Shown: positions 10,063 through 35,835 of the stretch, in pieces | How positions within the stretch are numbered: the first letter of the stretch is position 1 | Layout of the letters: each line of letters starts with the position of its first letter | Assembly (NCBI GenBank): GCA_003991915.1 | Contig: RQTK01000215.1 | Coordinates: 62,001 to 126,000, forward strand | Source of the DNA: Elysia chlorotica | Lineage: Eukaryota > Mollusca > Gastropoda > Plakobranchidae | Reading direction: 5' to 3' | DNA: 64,000 bases | Program-made: the position numbers and the translations under genes | The notes under the pieces: generated by a model | The model's database searches: none | What the model was told of the DNA's origin: nothing | What the model saw: the letters and a program-made list of their open reading frames with translations, nothing else

Positions 10063-11763
10063 TGGCGTTGCGGACCTAGAAACCATTATCAGTTCAGGAG
10101 GTTATTTTTAGCTCATGGATTATGCCTACAATTGTGTGAAAAGGTAAATTTTATTCCATACACTCAAAGACCCCAGATTAAGCTGTGTAGATTACTAAAA
10201 TACTAGAGTAGATACAATTTATAATGAAAAAAAAAATATTTTTTTTCTGCCCCTTTAAAAAAAAATGGTTATAAAATGTCAATGTTAGCACATTTTATAT
10301 GAATATATGAATATATTATGCAATATGATTTTTGTGCAGCATGATTAAAATGTTTTCCCCACATTTTATGTTTGTGAAGGTTCAATGCTGTGCAAGGTTA
10401 TTTACTAGGTAAATGATCAGTCTCTTGCTATTTTTTCTAGCATTTTTCATTATGATCAATCTGCATGTTACAAATATTCCTGGAGGAGGAACATTCTTTA
10501 CATGTATTGTAAATGCAGAGAAGTGTCCAAACTTTGACACTAAAATTTTTTCCCTCTTTTAAAAAAAAAATGATTGATTCTATTACAATTTCAATTGTTT
10601 GAACTTGGCGTACATGACATGATGCTGAATGGAATCAATTTTGTGATATTATCTTCTGTTGTGTCAACAATTAATACTTTTACACGGTAATTTAAAAACG
10701 TCATACTAATTGTATTTGTTGTTGATGTAACTTGTGAGGAATAAATAAGTGCTTTAAAACGTAACAAGTGATCTGTTCTTCTATTTACCTGTGGTTGAAA
10801 TCAATTATGCTGAAACATGTTACTCATTAGTCTCTTTCATTGCAGTTGTCAATGTTATTGACTATTATAGCTCATAATGGAAGGACTTTGATAATAAATT
10901 TAATACCTTAATAATCACTACTCTGAAGAAAAAAAAAGTTTTACTATCAAATGTCTTCAACTTTTCGCTTTAAAAAAATATACTCAATTTAGAAAAGTTT
11001 TTTATATTGCCCTTTTTTTGTATTCATAATTTTATTCTTTTTTAAGAAGTCACAATCACATAGCTATTGCACTGTTTCACAAAAAAAAAAACAAAAAAAA
11101 ACTATGACACTATTTTGACAATAACATAAAAAATGAACAAAGCTATTACATGAGTACTGGCAAATAAATTCATTTTTGTTTCATTCATTACAACATTGTA
11201 AAAATACAGTTTTCGATTGGGTATTGATAAATATGGCTTCACTTTTATTATTGAAGAAGAGAATGAATATTTTAAAACATTTCTTAAAAGGCAGCCTATA
11301 TTGCACTGGATTATTATGACAATTTGTGACTTCACATTAGTAGTATATTTTGCTATCTTATTTTCAAAATATTTAGTATTGGTATAAGATAGGACATTAC
11401 GCAACATAGGTGAAAATTTATATTTACATGCACTTTGTTATAGATTAGTTAAAACAAGACAATCAAAAATTAAAATATATAAATAAATCAACATGGTAAT
11501 TTAAATTATGCGAGAATGTAAAAAAAAATTAAGTTCCCTTTTCTTCTATTTTCAAAAAAAAAAAAGACAACTAAGGTAAAATCTCAAAACAGAGTATACA
11601 AAACAGTTTATCTCAGATGCCTAGTGTTAAATTATTATGCATAAAATAATTGTTTGACAATATTGTTTGGTTATATATACATGTGTATCAATAATATTCA
11701 CAGATCAGATAATTTTCAGCATAAACATTTAAGAACGCCTTATGTAATCTGGCAGGAATTTGC
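10063..11763. other. AT-rich convergent intergenic DNA
   Basis: Very AT-rich with many homopolymers. AATAAA-type signals occur (for example GGAATAAATAAG near 10740) and could end the + strand transcript. No gene or repeat family recognised. Confidence 0.5.
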
Positions 11764-11875
11764 AGGTTGATTTGGTTTTACGTCCAACAACAGCACTATA
11801 TAGACTATTGTGGACGGGCTCCAAGACTGGCGTCTGACAGTTTTATGTCTGGCAGGAAGACTCTTTTATGTTACC
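11764..11875 (-). mobile_element. SINE tail and body fragment
   Basis: In reverse, the tail TAAAACCAAATCAACC, the stretch TATATAGTGCTGTTGTTGG and the GACGCCAGTCTTGGAG motif are recognisable. The head is missing. Confidence 0.65.
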
Positions 11876-11937
11876 AATAACTGCGTAACTTTTAATTTGA
11901 AAAAAAAAAATAATTTCAGAATAATTTTGGAGGGGAA

Positions 11938-12010
11938 GGGGCAGGTAGCTCAGTTGGTAAAGCGAAGTGGTTTCTAATCGGAGGTCCCTGGTTCCTGATC
12001 AGGCCACCTT
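11938..12010 (+). mobile_element. tRNA-like SINE head
   Basis: CAGGTAGCTCAGTTGGTAAA (box A) and GGTCCCTGGTTCCTGATC (box B, imperfect) are about 30 bp apart. It lacks the acceptor-stem pairing of a functional tRNA and is read as a SINE head. Confidence 0.45.
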
Positions 12011-12075
12011 GTTGCCAGCTGGTTGGATAACTGTATAGGGATCAAGACTCAAATCTAGACGCCCTTTCAATAAAT

Positions 12076-12530
12076 CAGACATTGAGGCGTTCGATCGAAC
12101 AGAAACACGAAGAGAAGAATGTACAAATATATAAAGGGCCAACAGGGGGAAACCTAATTAAAAATCCATCATACCTGTTTCCAGACTTTGAAATCCAGAA
12201 AAGAAAACACTGGATCATAACAAACAGACTGCAAACCAGACCTGGACTGACAACATCTGTCAATGTAATGGAAGTAGTGAGACAATCGATCATATTAATC
12301 ATAATCTTTCACTCCAACTTGATACTCTGATAGAGGATGTGACAGTTCAGGCTGCCGATGACAGACTAACGTCTTGACTTGACTTGCTAAATGTGAGGTT
12401 GCAGCCATACAATAATACTATCACTACCATATAGGGTTAGAACTCAGGGAATGCTTAACTAAGAAAGGGCTTTGCCTTCTACAACTCGAGAAGACAGGTT
12501 GGTGGACATGGCTGCTAAATCGTTAAGATA
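12076..12530 (+). pseudogene. Possible degraded LINE RNase H remnant
   Basis: Two short frames hint at the end of a non-LTR retrotransposon. One reads HWIITNRLQTRPGL near 12210. The other reads LPSTTREDRLVDMAAKSLR near 12475-12530, resembling the ...GNE..D..AK... ending of LINE RNase H domains. The frames are broken and the match is weak; it could be chance. Confidence 0.2.
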
Positions 12531-12539
12531 AAAATAAGA

Positions 12540-12547
12540 ATAAGAAA

Positions 12548-12625
<78 letters not shown>

Positions 12626-12652
12626 TAATAATAAATAAATAATAAGCTTTTG
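12540..12652. repeat. (TAA)n microsatellite
   Basis: A run of about 27 TAA units with short interruptions. It immediately precedes the first copy of a 150-bp direct repeat. Confidence 0.95.
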
Positions 12653-12806
12653 TGTTTTCGAAATTTGAATCACAATGTAGTGGATTTAAAAGTATCATTT
12701 AAAAGCACATAATTTATGTAAGCAATGGAAACAAAAATAATATTCAAAATACAAATGTAATACCATCAAAGAAATAGAGTTTGTAGTAAACTGAAAAGAC
12801 GAGGAT
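12653..12806 (+). repeat. Direct repeat following TAA array, copy 1
   Basis: From TTTTCGAAATTTGAATCACA through GCAATGGAAACAAAA to TTGTAGTAAACTGAAAA it matches 13610-13751 at high identity. Both copies follow a TAA array, so microsatellite and flank moved or were duplicated together. Confidence 0.85.
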
Positions 12807-13283
12807 TCATAACTTTTATTCTCTCCGTCATAAAAAGGCAATTCTGATCAAAGTCATCGTCTTACATTCTACCATGTGTATGCCACCGACTTAGCAGTGT
12901 CTTTATCTTGTGAATCTTAACATTTCCTTACAAGATGATTGTGTTTTTCTTAGGTGTAGTAAATCTGCCCCCCGCCCCCACTCCTTTAAACAACAACAAC
13001 AAACAATCAAACAAAAAACTCCAAAGGCGCGAGCATAAATCCTTCATCATAGAATTAAAACGCAACGTGAATCTGTTAAAAGTTGGTCAAGGAAAAAACA
13101 ATTTCTGCAACGTGACATTTTTTTGGGGTCAATAATTATGGCATTCTTACTTAGACAATGGATCTTTTTTGCGATATTACATGTATCAAACCCAAAGAAA
13201 ACCATTTGCATAGTGTCATTTTCGTAATTATAGATATCCTCACTGAAGATTCTTACTATATCATAATAATATGCAGACTGGTG

Positions 13284-13402
13284 GGGGGCGCGGTGGCCCA
13301 GGGGTAGAACATCGGCTTCCGACGCAAAAGGGTCCCGAGTTCGAATCCTGCTGTTGCAATCCCTACTGGTTGGGGCCAGTGTCAGTATAATGTGACCAGC
13401 TG
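13284..13402 (+). mobile_element. tRNA-derived SINE, head type 1, cut by gap
   Basis: A clean head: GCCCAGGGGTAGAACATCGG, CTTCCGACGCAAAAGGG and GAGTTCGAATCC (box B). The body CCCTACTGGTTGGGGCC follows. The assembly gap begins inside the body. Confidence 0.85.
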
Positions 13403-13499
13403 NNNNNNNNNNNNNNNNNNNNNNNNNNNNNNNNNNNNNNNNNNNNNNNNNNNNNNNNNNNNNNNNNNNNNNNNNNNNNNNNNNNNNNNNNNNNNNNNN
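13403..13499. other. Assembly gap (97 N)
   Basis: A run of N. It starts inside a SINE and ends shortly before a TAA array, so a repeat collapse is likely. Confidence 1.
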
Positions 13500-13550
13500 T
13501 ACAGATAGTCATTGTCGACCATCTGCCATTATTATTACTATTGTTACTAT

Positions 13551-13553
13551 AAA

Positions 13554-13593
<40 letters not shown>

Positions 13594-13605
13594 TAATAAA
13601 GAATA
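13551..13605. repeat. (TAA)n microsatellite
   Basis: About 16 TAA units, followed by the second copy of the 150-bp direct repeat. Confidence 0.95.
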
Positions 13606-13609
13606 AGAC

Positions 13610-13751
13610 TGTTTTCGAAATTTGAATCACAATGTAGTGGATTTAAAACTATCACTTGAAAGCACATCATTTATATAAGCAATGGAAACAAAATATTCAA
13701 AATACAAATATAATATCATAAAAGGAATAGAACTTGTAGTAAACTGAAAAC
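13610..13751 (+). repeat. Direct repeat following TAA array, copy 2
   Basis: Matches 12653-12806. It runs straight into the relics of the NSP-gene 3' end at 13756. Confidence 0.85.
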
Positions 13752-13755
13752 GTGG

Positions 13756-14422
13756 CATCGTTCCCGGTGACTTGATAGTTGTATAGTGCAGTGAGAGAAT
13801 GAGGATACATGTGAATCTGTGGAAAGTTTATAATCTTAACCATCAAGTTTTTTTCCCGTCAATACTCAATGAAAACCACCTTTCTTTCTAGACCACTCCA
13901 GTGGAAAGTATGAGCTCCGTGCATTCGTTTCGTGGGACATTGTGCTTGTGGAAGAGCACATTGAATAAGTATGTCATAGACCACGGGGATCTGGTACAAT
14001 GCGGATCAATGAAAATATGTGTGAAGCTGGTTATCTCATCTTCTTGCGTTGATACTTGGTTGTATTGCATCAAAACAACTTGCCAAGGGACACCTTTGTA
14101 GAGTCAGACCTACATATCATCGTCTCCAGTGACTTGGTAGTTGTAGAGTACAGTGAGTGAATAAGAATCAGAATCTGTGGAAAGTTGATAACCCCAACCA
14201 TTGAATCTTCCTGTGTCTATACTTGTATGAAAAAAAAAATGAAAAAAAACACAGTCAGTGAAGTAACACCTCTTTAGAGCGCTCGACGTCGGAATGTCAA
14301 ACCTTCGTGCCATTGTCTGGAGAATTGGTACTTGTACGAGATTGCAATGAGAATACATAAGAATCTGCGAAGGTTGATAATATTAGCTGCTGAATTCATG
14401 TGTTGTATAACTTCTACCTGTA
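13756..14422 (-). pseudogene. Degenerate tandem relics of the NSP-gene 3' end
   Basis: Diverged copies of the last ~100 coding bases plus adjoining 3' sequence lie downstream of the stop. Clear units begin at about 13756, 13889, 14089 and 14265. Each has a version of CTCCGTGCCATCG, then GGGACCTGGTACTTGT and GACAGCACAGTGAG, as in the real coding end at 14446-14500. In the sense direction the unit at 14265 still resembles ILIAISYKYQ against the gene's ILTVLSNKYQ. All units are broken and none carries the rest of the domain. Confidence 0.6.
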
Positions 14423-14438
14423 GCCCTCCAGTGTAGAG

Positions 14439-28306
<13,868 letters not shown>

Positions 28307-28968
28307 CGTGAATGTGACAATATCAATTAGTAGGCCACTATAAACTGCCTGAGCCTCGAGTTACACTTGTACAGGTCAACATAGTGTCCAGTATAGTCGT
28401 AGTTTACTATATGTACTTACAATAGGTATACACTACTTCACTTTGTGTGATAAAAACTTTCCAGTAGGAGTGTCAATGCGATCATTATGATTGCATATTC
28501 ATTGCCCAAACGTAAGTAATGGCATGGCGAAATAGCGTTACACTCTGTTTCGATCTATCCGAAATCGAACGATTTTAATTAAAAATTCATGTTTACAACG
28601 ATCAGCCTCTCATAACACCAGTAGTCTCGTCATTTTTAATGTGTGCAAGTGGGAAAAAAATGGGATAGTCCGTTTTCTTATTATTTTTTAAACTCATAGG
28701 ATGAGTAATGTAATAATGTAAAACTGCACAATTTTTTTATGATTATAATAGAGTTTTGGTCTTTGCAGTAGCCATTGAACGTAAAGAATTGTAAAAATTG
28801 TTTACAAGACACGTTTAACTACGAATAACCACTAAGCACCCAAAAAATCGACAATCCTGCTTTCCACCTAGCACGTTTAAAAAATTTTTAAAACACTTCT
28901 CTATAATGCTTGATTGCAGGTCTAATAAATCGTTGTAACCATCAATTAGCTTCAAATAGAAGCATATA
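28307..28968. other. 5' flank of the NSP gene
   Basis: AT-rich, unique-looking sequence. It should contain the 5' UTR and promoter of the - strand gene. No TATA box at a credible position and no CpG-rich patch is obvious. Confidence 0.4.
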
Positions 28969-29046
28969 CAATTGCCAGACGTTATTCTTGGGTCCCTCCA
29001 CAATATAGTCTATATAGTGTTGATGTTCGACTTTAAACCAACTTAA
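28969..29046 (+). mobile_element. SINE tail fragment
   Basis: CAATTGCCAGACGTTATTC, then CCACAATATAGTCTATATAG and GACTTTAAACCAACTTA. Head and most of the body are missing. Confidence 0.65.
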
Positions 29047-29710
29047 GTCAGCTCTGTTAATATCAGCCGCCAGTACACATAATTTTCTTTTTCATCATCT
29101 ACCTACCACACGCCAGCTATGTATTGAAAATCAACTTTCACATTTAAATAGAATTAACAATCTATTTAATATCCACATTACAAGAAATAATAACTATACG
29201 GGTCTGTAGGTAATATCCAGTAGATATAATTACTAGCTTAACCCACAGCACTTTATTGTTCATAGCACAACTAACTTTAGGTATACATAGGTGAATATAT
29301 TCCTCTGCAACAACAACAAAGTATAAGCTGTAAGGCACTACTATAAAAAAATGGCATACTGCACTTCAAAAACTTTACTATTGTTCTGCATTCTTTGGAC
29401 CAAGTGCAATAGATAAGCCACAAATGGCAACATTGTTTTGTTATCTCTAAGCACGTAACAGCCTGTAATAACAGGGGCTATCACAGCAGGGCGATGATAA
29501 AGAGGCCTACATCACTGTAGTTGTGACATATTTAAGTCAAACAAAGCAAAACAGTCGTGCGAGACTGCGAGAACGAATTTCAATCTTAGTAATGTACCTA
29601 TAAAAGTTACTATAACTCTCTATTAATTTAATTATTTTCACAACACTGTTTACTGAATTTACCAGAACATGACTAAACACCATCTGAACAACTGAAATCC
29701 TCCGATAATT
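29047..29710. other. AT-rich flank without recognised features
   Basis: No gene, repeat family or microsatellite recognised. Confidence 0.5.
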
Positions 29711-29884
29711 AAATTAGTCAGTACACGTTTCCCCCCATACTTTACGGTCTTACTTGAGGCTCAACAGGTGACGAAGTGATGTAAAAGAGTCTAAATTAAA
29801 TTAGTCAGTACACGTTTCCCCCCATACTTTACGGTCTTACTTTAAGCTCAACAGGTGACGAAGTGATGTAAAAGAGTCTAAGCT
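29711..29884 (+). repeat. Two-copy tandem repeat, 87-bp period
   Basis: AAATTAGTCAGTACACG to GATGTAAAAGAGTCTAA occurs twice back to back with only two or so mismatches (TTGAGG against TTTAAG). A recent duplication. Confidence 0.95.
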
Positions 29885-30061
29885 ATCACGAAAAGCTCGC
29901 CTTCAATTTTCCGGTTAGGCCTATCTATAGAAATATATTTCACATTCTTTTGAGTATCTGTAACGCATTATAGTAAATGGGAAATGATAAAATAACATTA
30001 AAATATTAAGGGACATATACTCCTTTCCCAATAAACAAGTAAATGGCAAACAATTAAGGCG

Positions 30062-30345
30062 TTAAGTTGTGTTAAATTGGTTACTTTACGTCCAATGTCA
30101 GCGCTATAGTTCATGTATTTAGGACGGGTCTCAAGACTATCGTCTGACAATTTTTTGTGCTGCCACACTGAGACAGTGCGGAGATACTTAAGCTTCTTTC
30201 ACAGCCGGTCACATTTTACTGACACCGACACAACCAGTAGGGGACGAAATTGGACAATAATACGTTTTTTGATTGATCGTGGGTTTCGCACCTCCCGCTT
30301 GAAAGACCAACACTCTACCAGTTGATCAGTGCGCTACCCACATAA
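30062..30345 (-). mobile_element. tRNA-derived SINE, head type 2, near full length
   Basis: Read in reverse the head is ACTGGTAGAGTGTTGGTC with AGGTGCGAAACCCACGATC. Body and tail follow (CCCCTACTGGTTGTGTCGG, CAGTGTGGCAGCACAAAA, AGCGCTGACATTGGACG). Confidence 0.8.
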
Positions 30346-31179
30346 TTACAGAAAACATTTTCGAGAAAAATAATATTTTGCAATGTGCTGCTAGTTAAAA
30401 AGAATACCACCTTGCAATACTTGTTCGTAACACCCTTCTTCTCATTATGTGTCACAGTCGCCTGACATTAATGGACATACAGTAGGACGGCTCATTACAA
30501 CTAACACCTACCAAGATTAATTAAAAATTAAGACCATAGCCTAACTTTAACACGGATTCTGAAAATCTAGGCATGTTGAAATGAACTGAACACTGACACT
30601 TTAAAAGGCAGATGCAGATCTAAAATTGAGATAGCTCCATAAAATACCAATGGGGCTGAAAATTCGCAACATATTTCTGTTAGAACTACTGTTTTTCTCT
30701 ACACCAAAGTGTATAAGACACAAATAAAGCTATCACAGAAAACAACAGTTGGCTACTATCGGAATATCCACAACAATACGAAGAAAATCTTTACACGCCC
30801 TCTTCTGGTTTACATGTACCATAATAATAACCAAACACACGTATATCTACATTAAATTCTGTATAAACAAAAAGTACAAAGTCACAGATGGAAAGATCCT
30901 TACTAATTCCAGTTGCTAAGACTCAGATTAAGGAGAACTCTACCACTTTTCCGAAATAGCTGTGCCCAAAGCTCTGACTCTGATAACCACAAGATTAACC
31001 AGGATTGCTATTAAATTCCCCCCTTTTAACCGGGCGTTCACTGCTACCATTCCTTACCCTTCCATCACATCTCTTTTAGTATAAATCTGGCAACATTAGA
31101 GACTTATATCTTATACGTCCACTTTCCCCCCACATTCACAGAGAAGCATACCATCATTTTAATCAACTTTTTATACGAA
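30346..31179. other. Flank without recognised features
   Basis: AT-rich, mostly unique-looking. No gene or repeat family recognised. Confidence 0.5.
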
Positions 31180-31579
31180 GCATGTTCTATATCAACACCA
31201 CCGAGGTCGAAAGGAAAAAAAAATATGGCCTGTTAGTTCTCTTCTGTGCGGACAAATTGCTTTACGCGGCACCCCCCCCCCCCTTTCCCCTCCATCCTAC
31301 CCGTGAACCTCCCTCTCCCCGCACATTTCCTTTCCCCCATCCTCCCCTTTTTATTCTTTTTTTTTTTTTTCAAAACAAACACAGTCATGTACCACTGATG
31401 TTAACCGACTAGCCACCAGGAAATTTAATTTAATGAGGACAGATGCTCTAGGGACGTGTAGCTTGTAAACAGAGTACATGTACTGTTAAACAACACATAA
31501 CACTCGCAGAATCCAAGCTCACCTCTTCGCGCTTGTAAAAAGAACGCGCGGCGTGATGCTGAATTTATTTTTTTTTTAA

Positions 31580-31685
31580 CGGAGGGGTTTCTGCTCTGTC
31601 CTACGTATTTCGGGAAGTCTGAGGTTCGAAACCCACTATCGTTCAAAAATGTAGCACGTAGAGTGTCAGACGTTATCTTTGGAAA
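31580..31685 (+). mobile_element. Degenerate SINE head
   Basis: GTCTGAGGTTCGAAACCCAC (box B) and ATCGTTC, then GAGTGTCAGACGTTATC. Box A is lost. Confidence 0.45.
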
Positions 31686-31740
31686 CCGTCCACGGTAAAA
31701 CTTGCTACTTTCGTTTTACATTTAAGGAGAAAACTACTCA

Positions 31741-31930
31741 TCTCTCTCACTCTCTCTCTCTCTCTTTCTTCCTTTCTCTCTCTCTCTCCTCCTCTCTTTC
31801 TCTCTCTGCCCTCCTCTATTTCTCTCTCTCTTTCCCTTTCTCTCTTTCTCTCTCTATTTATTTATCTTTCTCCCTCTCTCTCTCTTTCTCTCTCCTCCTC
31901 TCTCTCCCTCTCTTTCTCTCTCTCCCTCTT
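31741..31930. repeat. CT-rich tract
   Basis: Imperfect CT repeats over about 190 bp. Confidence 0.95.
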
Positions 31931-32139
31931 GCTATCTTGTTCATGTTTATTTACGTACTATGATTAAAAAACAAACAAACAACAACAACAACAACAAAAA
32001 ACTATACCGCCCTAGAAAAACCTGACTAGAATGTATAAGTTTTCACTTTAGATTGCATTATGTCCAGTTATTAATTTCACCAGTGCTAAACCGCTCAGAA
32101 TGTCCGTTATATGTTTTACTCTGTTGAGGCAGGGGCTAT

Positions 32140-32275
32140 AGGTTAAGTGAGATTTTTCACAAAAAGTGCTCACAGTGCTTTTCATACGGGAAGAATGCTC
32201 ACTTTATTTCTTTATTGAAATTAAGGCGGTTGAATAATATTAAGACTGAGTTTTGACTAAAGTTTTAACAAGGAA
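32140..32275 (-). repeat. Dispersed repeat C, copy 2
   Basis: TTTTTCACAAAAAGTGCTCAC, GTGCTTTTCATACGGG and TTGAAATTAAGGCGGTTGAA match the reverse complement of 33843-34065. Confidence 0.65.
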
Positions 32276-32336
32276 GCAACCGCTGTAATTACATGAATCT
32301 TGAGCCATAATTATACGCAAAATTCTCACTGTGAAG

Positions 32337-32553
32337 AGGGGCGTCGTGGCTCCGGGGTAGAACATCGGCTTCCAATGCAAAATGTTCGTGGTTCGAGCTT
32401 TAACGATTTCGCTCAATACTGGTTGGGTCGGTGTCAGTTTAATCTGATCGGCTGAAACATGAGTCATTGTATCCCCCGCCCTATATTGGGACCCGTCCTT
32501 AATATAGCCTATACAGTACTGATGTTGGACGTTAAACCAACTCAACTACAACT
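32337..32553 (+). mobile_element. tRNA-derived SINE, head type 1
   Basis: Head GGCTCCGGGGTAGAACATCG with GTGGTTCGAGC, body CTGGTTGGGTCGGTGTCAGT and tail AGTACTGATGTTGGACGTTA. A short deletion removes the GTGTGGCAGCACA stretch. Confidence 0.85.
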
Positions 32554-32899
32554 AAACTCGCCGTGAATAAAACTCACTTTATGTATTTCACACTCTCTGG
32601 TTGGTTTGTAGGATACCGGGCTGAGAGGTCGTAATGGACCAGGTCCCAGTTATAGTTATGTACGCTTAGATACCGGGGCACTCACCACTGGCCAAGCCAG
32701 GGCTGAGAGTTCGCGGCAATTAGAGCGACCCGTGTTAAACTATCCAGGGCGCGGGGTGAGCACTAAATAATTGCGCTCTGGTTTGACTCACGGCCTCTTC
32801 ATGCGGACCCGACATTATCAGTAGATATCTTGCGAGTACAGAGACACACAGACTGAAGACGATAGGTAAGGCAAAACGCACACGCGTCTAAAAATAGAA

Positions 32900-33115
32900 T
32901 TAGAGAGTGTGAAATAGTGAGTGGTTTCATAGCGATGATTTTGCTTATAATGGTTCAAGATAATTAAGACGGTTGCTTTCCTTTTCAAACTTAATTTAAA
33001 AAAACAACAACTCAGTATGAATATTGTTAAAGTTTCTTAAGTTCTATAAAAAAAATAATGTGAGCAGTCGTCAGGCTAGCTCCGCTTATTAAAAGCACTG
33101 TGCATGTGGGCTCTA
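32900..33115 (+). repeat. Dispersed repeat C, copy 3, split by a SINE
   Basis: It matches copies 1 and 4 up to GGGCTCTATTTTC. The remaining piece (CTTTTTGTAAAACGCCTCAC) resumes after the SINE at about 33392-33430. The SINE therefore inserted into an older repeat. Confidence 0.7.
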
Positions 33116-33121
33116 TTTTCG

Positions 33122-33372
33122 GGTTGTAGTTGAGTTGGTTTGGCGTCCAACATCAGCACTATATAGACCACTATATTATTGTGGATGGGCCCCAAGACTG
33201 ACATCTGAGAATTATATGTGCTGTCACACACGAGACAGAGCGGGGATACCATGGCTCCTGTCTCAGTTGGACACATTAAACTGACACCGACCCAACCAAT
33301 AGGGAACTCAATCGCCATAGCTCGAACCAGGGACCTTTAGCGTCGGAAGCCGATGTTCTACCCCAGGTTCGC
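33122..33372 (-). mobile_element. tRNA-derived SINE, head type 1, nested
   Basis: Complete in reverse: head GGTAGAACATCGGCTTCCGA, B box GGTTCGAGCTATGG, body and tail. It ends next to a poly-C run at 33370-33390 and interrupts repeat C. Confidence 0.88.
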
Positions 33373-33699
33373 CCCCCCCCCCCCCCCCCCTTCTTTTTGT
33401 AAAACGCCTCACTAAATCTATAGCTCTAGTAAAACTATGATCTTAGACGTAAAAACCCAACAAGAGACTAGACAAACCCAAGCCTCAGGAACATGATTAT
33501 GTAATCCCTTAAATTTGAGTAGATCGTAAAGCCTGTAATGAACATGTCTAGGTAGGTAGGAGACACAGCAGCGTCCTAACACAAATATGGATCTAGATCT
33601 AGGTCTCTGGACGTGGGTATGCTCAACCTAACACTACAGACCACAAGTGTAATAACCATGTAGGCTACCGTGGGGCGTGTTTGAATTCCTGAGTGTGCT

Positions 33700-33842
33700 A
33701 AGGTTTTGTCATAGAGGGTAAACTTGTGTGCTGTCTCGTGTGTGGCAGCACATACAATAGTCAGTTAGTCTTGGGGTCCGTCCACAATATAGCCTATATA
33801 GTGCTGATGTTGGGCGTTAAACCAACTCAACAACAACAACAC
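33700..33842 (+). mobile_element. SINE body and tail
   Basis: GTGCTGTCTCGTGTGTGGCA, CAATATAGCCTATATAGTG and GGGCGTTAAACCAACTCAAC with a CAA-rich end. It directly abuts repeat C copy 4. Confidence 0.8.
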
Positions 33843-34065
33843 CAAAAAGTGAGAGGTTTCACTGGGAGAATTTAGCGTATATGGGTTAGGATAAGTACGG
33901 CGCTTCTTCCCTTTTTCCAACCTTAGCAAAACGCTCGGTTGGAACATAACTCAACCGCCTTAATTTTAGGAAATAAATAGAGTTAGCACGCGTCATGCTA
34001 GATCCCCAAATCAATACCAGTGTGAGCTCTTTTTGAGAGACGTCTCGCTAAAACCTATTATCTCT
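33843..34065 (+). repeat. Dispersed repeat C, copy 4
   Basis: AAAGTGAGAGGTTTCAC, CATAACTCAACCGCCTTAAT and GTGTGAGCTCTTTTTGAGAG are shared with the other copies. This is the most complete copy. Confidence 0.7.
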
Positions 34066-34215
34066 CGTTTTAACTTAATGATTCACCTAGGGCGGCTTAA
34101 GAGAACTTGGTAGTTTTTGCATCGGGAGTAAGTGAATTAATTTCTCAACGTTAGCGTCAACAAGACAACTTGCTAGACAGATAACAATACTAACTTCTGA
34201 CAATTTTACATTTTA

Positions 34216-34450
34216 CGTCTCTTAGGTTACCAAGCAGAACCCTTTACGGCGACTTATCCCAAGACTGAAATCTGACAACTTCACGTTCTGCCATACACGA
34301 TACACTGAGGGGATACCAGGACTCCAGTCTCAACCGGTTACACCATTATGCCCCAGCCTGTAGGAGATAAAAATACAAAAAACTAATGTGCTCGATCGGA
34401 ATTCCCAATTCGGCGACCAACGATCTACCACTAAGGTCGCTTCGCCCCCC
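34216..34450 (-). mobile_element. SINE, head type 2, diverged
   Basis: In reverse the head is TTAGTGGTAGATCGTTGGTC with GGGAATTCCGATCGAG; the B box is mutated. A body with GAGACTGGAGTCCTGGTATC follows. Confidence 0.7.
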
Positions 34451-34708
34451 ACCCCTTTTCTCTCACCCTTTAAAAACAATACAAAGAAAGAAACAAACAA
34501 ATAATGCAATATAAAACACAAAATCATCACATGAACTTAAAAACAACATCAACAATGTACCAGAAGACGAAAAAACAGTACATGTGTATATAATATAATA
34601 TATTAATTTTTACTTGTATTCGAAATTGAAAAAATTATAGAAGTATAGGAGCGCATAATAATTACTGCAATTAATATGTTTTTATTTCTGTGAATGCACG
34701 CCTCTTCT

Positions 34709-34940
34709 AGAGGGCGTTGTAGCCCATGGGTAGAACATCGGCATCCGACGCAAGAGGTCCTTGGTTCGAGCCCTAGCGATTTCGGCCCCTACTGGATGGG
34801 TCAGTGTCAGTTTAATTGTGATGATATCCCCTCATTGCCTCGTGGGTGGCAGCACATAAAATTGCCAGACGTCAGTTTTGGAGCATGTCCACAATATTAT
34901 CTATATAGTGCTGATGTTGGGCGTTAAACCAACTCAATTT
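34709..34940 (+). mobile_element. tRNA-derived SINE, head type 1, near full length
   Basis: GCCCATGGGTAGAACATCGG, TTGGTTCGAGCCC, GGCCCCTACTGGATGGGTC, GGCAGCACATAAAATTGCC and GGGCGTTAAACCAACTCAAT in order. A good family representative. Confidence 0.9.
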
Positions 34941-35401
34941 AAACTCAACGCCCCTGCGAAAACAAAATGCTTTATTACAGAAGCGGGCATTGCCCTAAGC
35001 CTCAAATGCAATTTAATTATGATTTTATTTGATGAATGGATTTCAAGCCACAAAAATTACTTGGAACTCCGTAGGCAATAATCTTGCGTAGCCTAAATAA
35101 GTTAAAATAGTTGAGTATCATCATTATTGCATGTGCGTAAGGGTAAGAATGATAATAAAATGATAATACATTTATTGTGACGAAGACTTGTGTAATTATC
35201 ATTGTATGCATTTCGTGACATATGATGCTGAGTGAAAATAAATCTAGTGGAAATAGAAGCTCTAAGCAAACACCACCTCTACAATAGCACTAGGGGAGAG
35301 TATCACAACTAGAATTAGTCTTTAACGATGTTTGTTTTGGTGCTCGCCCTTGCTCTTTTCGTGTTCTTTTTAAAGGTCACCAACTTGCATGACTTATGTG
35401 T

Positions 35402-35510
35402 TGCGTTGTGTTGATTAGAGCGTTTAGCGTCCAACGCCAGCATTATCTGCTATATTGAGGACGGATTCCAAAAATAGCTCCTGATAATTTTACGTACTGC
35501 CACTTTAGTG
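35402..35510 (-). mobile_element. SINE tail and body fragment
   Basis: In reverse: TGGCAGTACGTAAAATT, then CCTCAATATAGCAGATAATG and GGCGTTGGACGCTAAACG. Confidence 0.65.
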
Positions 35511-35697
35511 TGATATAATTTTTCTTTTTAATTTTTAACATTGTGTAGTAGAACATTTATTTTATTTTATATATTTTTTGCTGGATGGCGGAGCGGGCGG
35601 GGTTGCGTGGGCTAATAATTTCATTAAGTTTATGCGCCTAAGAGAAACGTCTAAAGAGGCTTACGTGAACAAGAATACATGTAGAATGAAAGCGAAA

Positions 35698-35698
35698 G

Positions 35699-35754
<56 letters not shown>

Positions 35755-35756
35755 AA

Positions 35757-35833
<77 letters not shown>

Positions 35834-35835
35834 AG
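35698..35835. repeat. (GA)n microsatellite
   Basis: Two long GA runs with a short GAAAGA/GACA interruption. Confidence 0.97.

Noticed and set aside
30270..30345. Possible tRNA gene
   Set aside because: Box A and box B are present, but the stems do not pair and the sequence continues into the SINE body; it is a SINE head. The same holds for other tRNA-like stretches.
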